Shown piece by piece: positions 6,815 to 13,498 of a DNA stretch of 13,498 bases (position 1 is the first letter of the stretch; every line of letters begins with the position of its first letter). The DNA comes from an uncultured Fenollaria sp. (lineage in GTDB: Bacteria > Bacillota > Clostridia > Tissierellales > Peptoniphilaceae), in NCBI RefSeq assembly GCF_946221515.1, contig NZ_CAMJVK010000039.1:1-13498 (forward strand), read 5' to 3'. Position numbers and translations under genes: made by a program. The notes under the pieces were generated by a model that saw only the letters and a program-made list of their open reading frames with translations, was not told where the DNA came from and did no database searches.

Positions 6815-8879
6815 AAAGACAAAAGTACTAAGCCCTGTCGGCACCTACGAAGCGTTCATTGCAGCGCTTAAAGCGGGTGCTGACGAGGTTTATTTTGGCA
6901 GTGAAAAATTTAACGCAAGACGTTTTGCAAAGGGCATTACAGATGATGAGATAAAATCGATGATAGAGCTAGCAAAGTTATATGATATAAAACTTTGTAT
7001 GACTGTAAACATCATCTTAGATGATAAAGAAGTTGTCGACGCACTTTTTTTGATAGAGCAGTATAGAAACATGGGTGTCGACGCCTTTATCATTACTGAT
7101 TTGGGTTTAATATCATTAGTGAAAAAATATTTACCAGACATTGAGGTACATGCGTCAACACAGCTAAACATTGCGAATCTTTCGAGCCTAGACTGGGCTA
7201 TTGAAAATGGTTTTCAAAGAGCTGTCATAGCGCGCGAAAAGGATTACAAATTTTTAGAAAAAGCATCTGAAAAGGATATAGAGCTCGAGGCCTTTGTTCA
7301 TGGTGCGCTTTGTTATGCAGTTTCAGGTCAATGTTTAATGAGCTCACTTATAGGTGAAAGATCTGGAAACCGTGGTACATGCGCACAGCCATGCCGTAAG
7401 ATGTATGATGTTTACAGCGAAGGAAAATTATTAAGCGAAAAAATTTATGCTATATCTGAATACGATTTAAATACTTTGGACTCAATAGATAAGCTCATTG
7501 GTTATGTTGATAGCTTAAAGATAGAGGGCCGCATGAAAAACCCTTCTTATGTATACCTAATAACTAAGCTATATAAGGATAAAATTTTAGGTGTAGAGAA
7601 TGCTCATAGACCTGATGAAGTCTTTAATAGAGGCTTTACCAAAGGCCATATCTTAAAAGATGGCATGGACAATATGCTTGTCAAAGAGAAAAAGCACTTT
7701 GAAGGCGGTTTTGAGCTAGAAGATTTTTCATTTGCAAAAAAAGATATAAGTTTTGATTTAAAAGCAAAAATTGGTGAAAAAATAATTTTAACTCTTCATT
7801 ATATGAGTGAAGAATATACTGGGGAGTCTGAATACATAGTGCAAAAAGCAAAAACAGCTTCACTTGATAGAGAAAAAATTATTGATCCAATCATCAAGAC
7901 TGGAAAAGACTTTTTAAATGTAAAAGATGTGAGACTAGATCTTGATGAAGATGCTTTTATACCCGTTAAAGAACTTAAAACCTTAAGAAGAGAGCTTATA
8001 GATGAGCTTCTTAAAAAAGATTTTAAGGGCGTTAACATAGATAGAAAGAAAAAAGATATCTTGACTCCTTATGAAAATAAAAAAGCTTTACAGCCAAAAA
8101 TTATTCTGAGAGCCTCCTCATATAAATATGTAGAAGGCATTGACATAAACAAGGCTGACACACTTAGCCTATATCTAAACAAAGACAATCTTACTTATTT
8201 AAGTAAAATTAATATAAATAAAGAAGTTTACACATCAAACGCGGCGACTGACGAAGACCTGGATGAGTACTATGACTTACTTAATGAATATGGTGAAGCT
8301 ATCGACTCTATAGAAATAAGTGAGCTAGGTGCTTATCAAAGGCTAAAGAGTTTTGATAAAAAGATTTATGCATCATACATGATGAACGTCTTTAACTCAG
8401 AAGCTGCTAAATACATGAGCGAAAGTCATTTTTCAGGCTTTACGTACTCACTTGAGATGACTTTAGCACAGATGGAAAAAATCATGAACTACGGTCTCGA
8501 AACAAGGCTATGGGTTTATGGTTACCCAGTCGTAATGATGAGCAAGGCCTGCCCATTAGCAAATATTAGAGATGACTGTGACCAACGATGCGACGCCTGT
8601 CCTATAAACAAGGCAAATGAGCTTGTTTATGAGGATAAGGAGCGTTTTATCTTTACTCGCGAAAATAATTATACGAAGATTTATAACTCGCAAAAAATTT
8701 TTATGCTTGACAAGGTGGATGACATCAAAAAATTGGGCGTGGGAAGCATTATCATTGATCTTGATAATGAAAGCGATAAGAAAAAAATTAATGAATATAT
8801 TGAAAAGATTAATAATGGAGATGGAATAGACGCGATAGAAAGTTTTACTAGAGCGCATTACTACAAAAAAGTTTTATAG
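6804..8879 (+). CDS. Long U32-family protein (peptidase U32 / RNA hydroxylase RlhA-TrhP group)
   Basis: The sequence has the U32 hallmark: EAFVHGALCYAVSGQCLMS at 162-180, followed by NRGTCAQPC (189-197). C170, C177, C193 and C197 are positioned like the iron-sulfur ligands of this family. The N-terminal half is a TIM-barrel-like domain beginning LSPVGTYEAFIAALKAGAD. Although annotated as peptidases, characterised members RlhA, TrhP and UbiU/V are O2-independent hydroxylases. The 691-residue length is closer to RlhA (23S rRNA C2501) than to TrhP (tRNA U34), but the substrate cannot be settled here. The C-terminal half carries a second set, C583, C592, C596 and C599, then an IYNSQKIFMLD segment (626-636) also seen in long family members. 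The ATG at 6804 sits in a tandem repeat, overlaps zapA by 11 bases and has no SD, so translational coupling is likely. Confidence 0.88.
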   Translation: MLNKKTKVLSPVGTYEAFIAALKAGADEVYFGSEKFNARRFAKGITDDEIKSMIELAKLYDIKLCMTVNIILDDKEVVDALFLIEQYRNMGVDAFIITDLGLISLVKKYLPDIEVHASTQLNIANLSSLDWAIENGFQRAVIAREKDYKFLEKASEKDIELEAFVHGALCYAVSGQCLMSSLIGERSGNRGTCAQPCRKMYDVYSEGKLLSEKIYAISEYDLNTLDSIDKLIGYVDSLKIEGRMKNPSYVYLITKLYKDKILGVENAHRPDEVFNRGFTKGHILKDGMDNMLVKEKKHFEGGFELEDFSFAKKDISFDLKAKIGEKIILTLHYMSEEYTGESEYIVQKAKTASLDREKIIDPIIKTGKDFLNVKDVRLDLDEDAFIPVKELKTLRRELIDELLKKDFKGVNIDRKKKDILTPYENKKALQPKIILRASSYKYVEGIDINKADTLSLYLNKDNLTYLSKININKEVYTSNAATDEDLDEYYDLLNEYGEAIDSIEISELGAYQRLKSFDKKIYASYMMNVFNSEAAKYMSESHFSGFTYSLEMTLAQMEKIMNYGLETRLWVYGYPVVMMSKACPLANIRDDCDQRCDACPINKANELVYEDKERFIFTRENNYTKIYNSQKIFMLDKVDDIKKLGVGSIIIDLDNESDKKKINEYIEKINNGDGIDAIESFTRAHYYKKVL

Positions 8880-8887
8880 GTGAATAA

Positions 8888-11257
8888 ATGGACAAAGCAC
8901 TCAAAGTTTTAGAATATGACAAAATAATAGATATGCTACTAGACTTGACTCAAGGTGAGCTTGCAAGAGACTTGGTAGAAAAGCTTGAGCCGTCAAATGA
9001 TATAGATGATATAAGGCGTATGCAAGAGGAAACTTCAGAAGCTTACAGGGTTTTAGTGAGGTATGGAGACATTGACTACTCATCCGCAACGCATATAAAG
9101 CATCTTGTGTCAAAGGCAAGTCTTGGGTCCATGCTTTTTATAGAAGATTTATACGATATAATGCAAAACATCTTCTTAGTGAGCTCAATTAAGAGATATT
9201 TGAAAACATCTATAGAAGATGAAAACTTAAAGCTAAAGCATTTAAGAAGGCTAAACGACAGCTTAGCCTCACTTGATGATCTCAAGAAAAAGCTTAGCAC
9301 GACTATAGTATCGAGAGACGAGATAGCGGACAATGCCTCGAGCACTTTAAGAAGCATAAGGCGAAGCAAGAAGCTTAAGAATCAAGCGATAGAAGATAAA
9401 TTAAATTCATATATAACTAGTGATAAAACTAAAAAATATTTACAAGACGCCATAGTTACTATGCGTGAAGGAAGGTATGTAATACCCGTTAAAAACGAGT
9501 ACCGATCAAGCGTTGAGGGCATGATACATGATATATCTCAAAAGGGTTCAACAGTTTTTATTGAGCCAATGGCAGTCGTTAAACTAAATAACGAGCTAAG
9601 AGAGCTTGAAAACGAAGAGAAAAAAGAGATAGAAAGAATACTTTATGAGCTATCAAGCGAAGTATCTGAGTACAAGGCCTATCTTGAAACGAATGAAGAA
9701 GCTTTAAAAAGCATCTCATTTATATTTGCAAGAGCTAGACTAGCTAGAGAGATGAGGGCGACAGAGCCAGTTTTAAACGATAAAGGCTATGTCAATCTAA
9801 AAAACGCAAGGCACCCATTAATACCGAAAGATAAGGTAGTGCCAACAACGGTTGAACTTGGAGATGAATACACATCGCTTATAATCACAGGACCAAACAC
9901 CGGCGGTAAGACAGTTAGCTTAAAGACAGTTGGCTTAATTACACTTATGGCAAAGTCTGGTCTAAATATACCATGTGATAACAATTCATCAGTGGCGGTC
10001 TTTGATAAAGTTTATGCCGATATAGGTGACGAACAATCGATTGAGCAGTCACTATCAACATTTTCTTCGCACATGAAAAATATTGTTCATATAGTTGAAA
10101 ACGCTGAGTATAATGACTTAGTTTTATTTGACGAACTAGGAGCGGGTACTGACCCAACTGAGGGTGCAGCTCTTGCTATATCCATACTAAAGCTCTTTAG
10201 AGAGAGAAGAATTAGGACCATGGCAACGACACATTACTCACAAATCAAGTTTTATGCGCTTACGAGCGAGGGCGTGAAGAATGCATCGATGGAGTTTAAC
10301 GTCGATACACTGTCACCAACATATAGGCTCATCATAGGCATACCTGGCAAGTCAAACGCTTTTGAAATATCGAAGAGGCTTGGCCTTGATCAAAAGATTA
10401 TTGATAGCGCAAAAGAGCTTCTTAATGAGAACGACACTCGCTTTGAAGATGTTCTTAAGGCCATAGAAGAAGATAGAACTGAGATTGAAAACAAAAGAAT
10501 TAAGATTAATGAAGAGAATGAAGAGATAGAAAGGCTTAGAGAAAAGCTTGAGAATAAAAATAAAAAGCTTGAAGAAAAGCAAGAAGCCATCATTAACAAG
10601 GCAAAGGAAGAAGCGAGAGAGATAGTTAAGAAGGCAAAGAGTGAAAGTGCTTTTATAATAGACGAATTAAAAGACATCTCATCCTTATCTAAAAAAGAGG
10701 ACAGACGAAGGCTTCAAGAGGCAAAGGACTACCTAAGGGAGCTTGAAGACGAAAACAGATTAAAGATCAAAGACAATAAGAAGCGAACAAAAGAAATTCC
10801 TAAGGACATCAAGCTTGGTGAAAGCGTTAGAATCATTAGCATTGATAAGTTTGGAGAAGTAGAGACGCTTCCTGATGATAAGGGCGACTTAAATATTCAA
10901 GTTGGCATCATGAGTGTTAGAAGCAATATTAATGACATAGAGCGAAGTGAATCAAAAGAGGAAGTAAAAGTTGAGAAGAAAACTAAATCCATTAACAAGG
11001 CTAAGTCAAAAAATATAAGTTCAGAGATTAATTTAATCGGAAGAACGGTTGATGAAGCGATACTTTTACTCGACAAATACCTTGATGATGCCTACCTCGC
11101 AAGGCTTAAAGAGGTCAGGATAATTCACGGTAAAGGCACGGGCACACTTAGAGATGCAGTAAGAAAGTATTTACAAAATAGCAAACATGTTATAGAATAT
11201 AGAGAGGCAGACTATACGGAGGGCGGTTCAGGAGCTACCGTAGCTGTTATTAAGTAG
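8888..11257 (+). CDS. mutS2: MutS2 ATPase with C-terminal Smr domain
   Basis: This MutS paralogue lacks mismatch-recognition domain I. In B. subtilis MutS2 binds collided ribosomes and splits them; other homologues are linked to suppression of recombination. The 789 residues match the family. Visible parts: clamp and lever region (1-300), Walker A GPNTGGKTVS (335-344), signature STFSSHM (390-396), Walker B LVLFDELGAGTD (411-422, D415 and E416), a long charged coiled coil (about 517-635), a KOW-like region (about 640-680), and an Smr domain (713-789) with HGKGTG (747-752) and EGGSGAT (778-784). The Smr N-terminal motif, usually LDLRG, reads INLIG (714-718), so the conserved Asp and Arg are missing. 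The SD is the weaker AGGTG (8878-8882), overlapping the upstream stop, 5 bases before the ATG. Confidence 0.96.
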   Translation: MDKALKVLEYDKIIDMLLDLTQGELARDLVEKLEPSNDIDDIRRMQEETSEAYRVLVRYGDIDYSSATHIKHLVSKASLGSMLFIEDLYDIMQNIFLVSSIKRYLKTSIEDENLKLKHLRRLNDSLASLDDLKKKLSTTIVSRDEIADNASSTLRSIRRSKKLKNQAIEDKLNSYITSDKTKKYLQDAIVTMREGRYVIPVKNEYRSSVEGMIHDISQKGSTVFIEPMAVVKLNNELRELENEEKKEIERILYELSSEVSEYKAYLETNEEALKSISFIFARARLAREMRATEPVLNDKGYVNLKNARHPLIPKDKVVPTTVELGDEYTSLIITGPNTGGKTVSLKTVGLITLMAKSGLNIPCDNNSSVAVFDKVYADIGDEQSIEQSLSTFSSHMKNIVHIVENAEYNDLVLFDELGAGTDPTEGAALAISILKLFRERRIRTMATTHYSQIKFYALTSEGVKNASMEFNVDTLSPTYRLIIGIPGKSNAFEISKRLGLDQKIIDSAKELLNENDTRFEDVLKAIEEDRTEIENKRIKINEENEEIERLREKLENKNKKLEEKQEAIINKAKEEAREIVKKAKSESAFIIDELKDISSLSKKEDRRRLQEAKDYLRELEDENRLKIKDNKKRTKEIPKDIKLGESVRIISIDKFGEVETLPDDKGDLNIQVGIMSVRSNINDIERSESKEEVKVEKKTKSINKAKSKNISSEINLIGRTVDEAILLLDKYLDDAYLARLKEVRIIHGKGTGTLRDAVRKYLQNSKHVIEYREADYTEGGSGATVAVIK

Positions 11258-11266
11258 GAGGTAATT

Positions 11267-12964
11267 ATGATAAATTTTAAGGAAAAAGTAAGCGACGCTT
11301 TAAGCGCAGTTATTGAAGAACTATCTAAAGAAGAGATAGATAATCTAGTAGAAACACCGCCATCGTTTGATATGGGTGACTACGCGTTCCCAGTATTTAG
11401 ACTAGCAAAGACATACAAGAAAGCACCTAATCTCATAGCTGAAGACATAAAAGAAAAACTAGGGGATAACGAATATTTTGAAAAGATAGAAAATGCAGGA
11501 CCATATGTAAACTTCTTTGTTAACAAAGAAAAACTTCTTAAAACAGTTTACAAAGAGATAGAAGAAAAAGGTGAAATGTATGGTTCATCAGAGATGGGTA
11601 AGGGTAAAAACGTTATAGTTGAGTTCTCATCTCCTAACATTGCAAAACCAATGCACATAGGTCATATAAGATCAACAGTTATAGGAAACGCTCTTTATCA
11701 CATCTTTAAGCACCTTGGTTACAATACCATCGCCATCAATCACTTAGGTGACTATGGTACTCAATTCGGTATGCTTATAGCTGCTTACAAGCTTTGGGGC
11801 GACAGAGAAGCTATCGAAAAGAACCCTATAGATGAGCTTCTTGATTTATATGTAAGATACAATAAGCTTCAAGAGCTAGACCCAGCTGCAAGAGACACTG
11901 CTAGAGACTGGTTTAAAAAGCTTGAACAAGGCGATGAAGAAGCAACTGAAATATGGACTTGGATGAAGCAATTGTCAATAGTTGAGTTCGAAAAAGTATA
12001 TGATATGCTTGGAATAAAATATGACTCATACAAGGGCGAAGCATTCTACTCAGACAAGATGCCAGCAGTTATCGAAGAGATAAAAGAAAAGAATATCGGT
12101 AAGATGGATGACGGCGCATACATCGTTGACTTAAAGCCATATAACTTAACACCTTTAATCATAGTTAAGTCCAACGGAACAACTACTTATGCGACAAGAG
12201 ACATCGCTGCTGCTAGATATAGAAAGAAAACTTATGACTTCTACAAAAACATCTACGTAGTTGCCAGTGAACAAAACCTTCACTTCCAACAATGGAAGCA
12301 AGTTCTTAAGCTAATGGGAGATGAGTGGGCAGATGACTGTATCCACGTAAACTTCGGTTTAATCTCACTTAAGGACGGAGCTCTATCAACTAGACAAGGA
12401 AGAGTTTTAAAACTTGAAGACGTTTTAAACAAGGCAATAGAAAAGACTAGAGATATCATTGAAAAGAGAAATCCAAATCTTGAAAATAAAGATGAAGTAG
12501 CTAAGATGGTTGGTACTGGAGCCATAGTTTTCCAAGAGCTATTCAACCAAAGAATCAAAGACTATGTATTTGACTGGGATAAAACACTTTCCTTCGAAGG
12601 CGAAACTGGTCCTTACGCTCAATACACATACGCAAGATGTAAGTCACTTATCGATAAGAACGGCGGCTTCGATCCAGCTAAAGTTGATTTTGATCTAGTT
12701 AAAGACGAAGCATATGAAATATTAAAATATGTTTATGACTTACCAAGAACTATAGTTATGGCGATGGAAAAGTACGAAGCCTTCTATATAACAAGAAACA
12801 TCATAGACATAGCAAAGGCATTCAACAAGTATTACGCAGCAAACCAAATAATTACAGACGACGAAAAGCTTACAAATTCAAGACTTGCTATAGTTGACAT
12901 AACTCAAAAAGCAATAAAAGTAGGCATGAACCTAATAGGAGTACAAACTCCAGATAGAATGTAA
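11267..12964 (+). CDS. argS: Arginyl-tRNA synthetase
   Basis: This class I enzyme charges tRNA-Arg and needs the tRNA for amino-acid activation. The 565 residues hold, in order, an N-terminal Arg-tRNA synthetase additional domain (about 3-88, contacts the tRNA D-loop), the catalytic Rossmann fold with the class I HIGH motif (130-133, within SPNIAKPMHIGH), a second catalytic half with a KMSKS-equivalent loop STRQG (374-378), and the C-terminal DALR anticodon-binding domain (about 446-565) ending in the usual TPDRM. ArgS proteins often lack a canonical KMSKS, and Q at this site replaces the K, E or D commonly seen, so function is probably normal. The SD AGGAGG (11256-11261) overlaps the mutS2 stop, 5 bases before the ATG. 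No T-box leader is present. The stop overlaps the next start by one base. Confidence 0.97.
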   Translation: MINFKEKVSDALSAVIEELSKEEIDNLVETPPSFDMGDYAFPVFRLAKTYKKAPNLIAEDIKEKLGDNEYFEKIENAGPYVNFFVNKEKLLKTVYKEIEEKGEMYGSSEMGKGKNVIVEFSSPNIAKPMHIGHIRSTVIGNALYHIFKHLGYNTIAINHLGDYGTQFGMLIAAYKLWGDREAIEKNPIDELLDLYVRYNKLQELDPAARDTARDWFKKLEQGDEEATEIWTWMKQLSIVEFEKVYDMLGIKYDSYKGEAFYSDKMPAVIEEIKEKNIGKMDDGAYIVDLKPYNLTPLIIVKSNGTTTYATRDIAAARYRKKTYDFYKNIYVVASEQNLHFQQWKQVLKLMGDEWADDCIHVNFGLISLKDGALSTRQGRVLKLEDVLNKAIEKTRDIIEKRNPNLENKDEVAKMVGTGAIVFQELFNQRIKDYVFDWDKTLSFEGETGPYAQYTYARCKSLIDKNGGFDPAKVDFDLVKDEAYEILKYVYDLPRTIVMAMEKYEAFYITRNIIDIAKAFNKYYAANQIITDDEKLTNSRLAIVDITQKAIKVGMNLIGVQTPDRM

Positions 12965-13498
12965 TGAAAGTCGTATTTGTAGGTATTAACGCAAAGTTTT
13001 CACATACAAATATTGCTATAAGATATTTAAACAATGAGCTTAAAGATATGGTAGATTCTTCCTTTGAGGAATTTACCATAAACGAGCCTTTGGAGAAGAT
13101 TGTTTATAAACTTCACAAGAAAGACGCCGATGTACTTATGTTTTCAACTTATATTTGGAACATCGATTACGTCAGAAAAGTTATTACATCGCTTAAAAAG
13201 ATTAAGCTAAGCTATACCATAGTCCTAGGCGGACCTGAAGTGAGCTTTGAAAAAGAAAGCTTTCTTAGAGCGAATCCAGCCTGTGACTACATAATTTATG
13301 GCGAGGGCGAGAGGGCCATGAAGGAATTTATTCTTTATAAGCAAGACGAGCTAAGTATTGACGAGGTTCACAATCTAGCCTATATTAATGATAATAGATA
13401 CATTAAAACTGAAGAAGCACCCCTTATCGACATGAAGGACCTTAGCTTTCCTTATGAAGATGAAGAGGCTTTGGAGCATAGAACACTCTATTATGAAG
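12964..13498 (+). CDS. B12-binding-domain radical SAM protein, N-terminal part (partial)
   Basis: An open frame starts at ATG 12964, sharing its A with the argS stop (TAATG), and continues past the right edge (178 codons visible). It begins MKVVFVGINAKFSHTNIAIRY and continues through STYIWNIDYVRKV (about 61-73), VLGGPEVSFE (about 88-97) and YGEGE (about 112-116). These are features of cobalamin-binding-domain radical SAM proteins of the group that often carries a C-terminal DUF4080. The canonical B12 DxHxxG motif is not seen, as is common in this group. The CxxxCxxC cluster motif would lie beyond the window, so the enzyme class is inferred from the N-terminal domain. The function of this subfamily is unknown to me. 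No SD precedes the start, so translation is probably coupled to argS. Confidence 0.8.
   Translation, partial: MKVVFVGINAKFSHTNIAIRYLNNELKDMVDSSFEEFTINEPLEKIVYKLHKKDADVLMFSTYIWNIDYVRKVITSLKKIKLSYTIVLGGPEVSFEKESFLRANPACDYIIYGEGERAMKEFILYKQDELSIDEVHNLAYINDNRYIKTEEAPLIDMKDLSFPYEDEEALEHRTLYYE
13047..13080 (+). repeat. Imperfect inverted repeat inside the radical SAM gene
   Basis: Bases 13047-13058 (TATGGTAGATTC) can pair with 13069-13080 (GAATTTACCATA) over 12 positions, with one G-U wobble and a 10-base loop. No T-run follows, so it is not a standard terminator. It lies about 85 bases into the coding frame. It could be chance in AT-rich coding DNA or an RNA structure affecting expression. Confidence 0.5.

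Noticed and set aside
8617..8829. 70-residue same-strand frame inside the U32 gene
   Set aside because: It is a shifted reading of the U32 C-terminal region, which is conserved in the main frame. It has no SD and no sign of a programmed frameshift.
10390..10677. Antisense frame under the MutS2 coiled coil
   Set aside because: Its Ser/Leu/Phe repeats are the complement of Glu/Lys-rich coiled-coil codons, a common artefact.
11255..11266. Separate promoter or terminator between mutS2 and argS
   Set aside because: Only 9 bases separate the genes and they hold the SD; I saw no hairpin or -10/-35 pair strong enough to report.
12964..13498. Frameshifted or truncated gene at the right edge
   Set aside because: The frame stays open with family motifs up to the last base; it is simply cut by the window boundary.

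Overview
The window comes from a low-GC, Gram-positive, anaerobic-type Firmicute. The codons are AT-rich, AGA dominates for arginine, Shine-Dalgarno (SD) sequences are strong AGGAGG types, and the gene order is Clostridia/Tissierellia-like. A Gram-positive anaerobic coccus such as a Peptoniphilus or Anaerococcus relative would fit. I infer this from gene order and style only and cannot name the species. All genes are on the + strand, no gap exceeds about 70 bases, and I see no tRNA, rRNA, CRISPR array, insertion sequence or phage gene.

Layout: bases 1-47 hold the last codons of ribosomal protein L20 (rplT), followed by a Rho-independent terminator. A sigma-A-type promoter then drives a long run of genes: ktrB and ktrA (K+ uptake channel and its RCK regulator), a SpoU/TrmH-family rRNA 2'-O-methyltransferase (YsgA/RlmP-like), pheS and pheT (both subunits of phenylalanyl-tRNA synthetase), zapA (FtsZ-ring protein), a long U32-family protein with iron-sulfur-type cysteines (probable RNA hydroxylase group), mutS2 (ATPase with a C-terminal Smr domain), argS (arginyl-tRNA synthetase), and the start of a B12-binding radical SAM protein that runs off the right edge. 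A second promoter with a perfect extended -10 sits just before pheS. No terminator is visible after base 76, so 117-13498 reads as one operon or a set of overlapping operons.

The genes share a translation and ribosome theme: rRNA methylation, two tRNA synthetases, a probable RNA hydroxylase, and MutS2, known in Bacillus as a sensor of collided ribosomes. K+ uptake and cell division proteins are mixed in. The methyltransferase-pheS-pheT-zapA-mutS2 order resembles the ysgA-pheST-zapA-mutS2 region of Bacillus subtilis. Gene junctions are very compact. At five, the stop codon is fused to or abuts the next SD; two have 11-nt overlaps without an SD; one is a TAATG overlap. None of the ten visible genes with a stop codon ends in TGA.

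This is mainly a housekeeping region, and I found no convincing undescribed multi-gene system. The points most worth checking are the loss of the usual acidic and basic residues in the N-terminal motif of the MutS2 Smr domain, the apparently leaderless ktrB transcript, a tandem DNA repeat that forms both the zapA tail and the U32 start region, and the uncharacterised B12/radical SAM gene coupled to argS.
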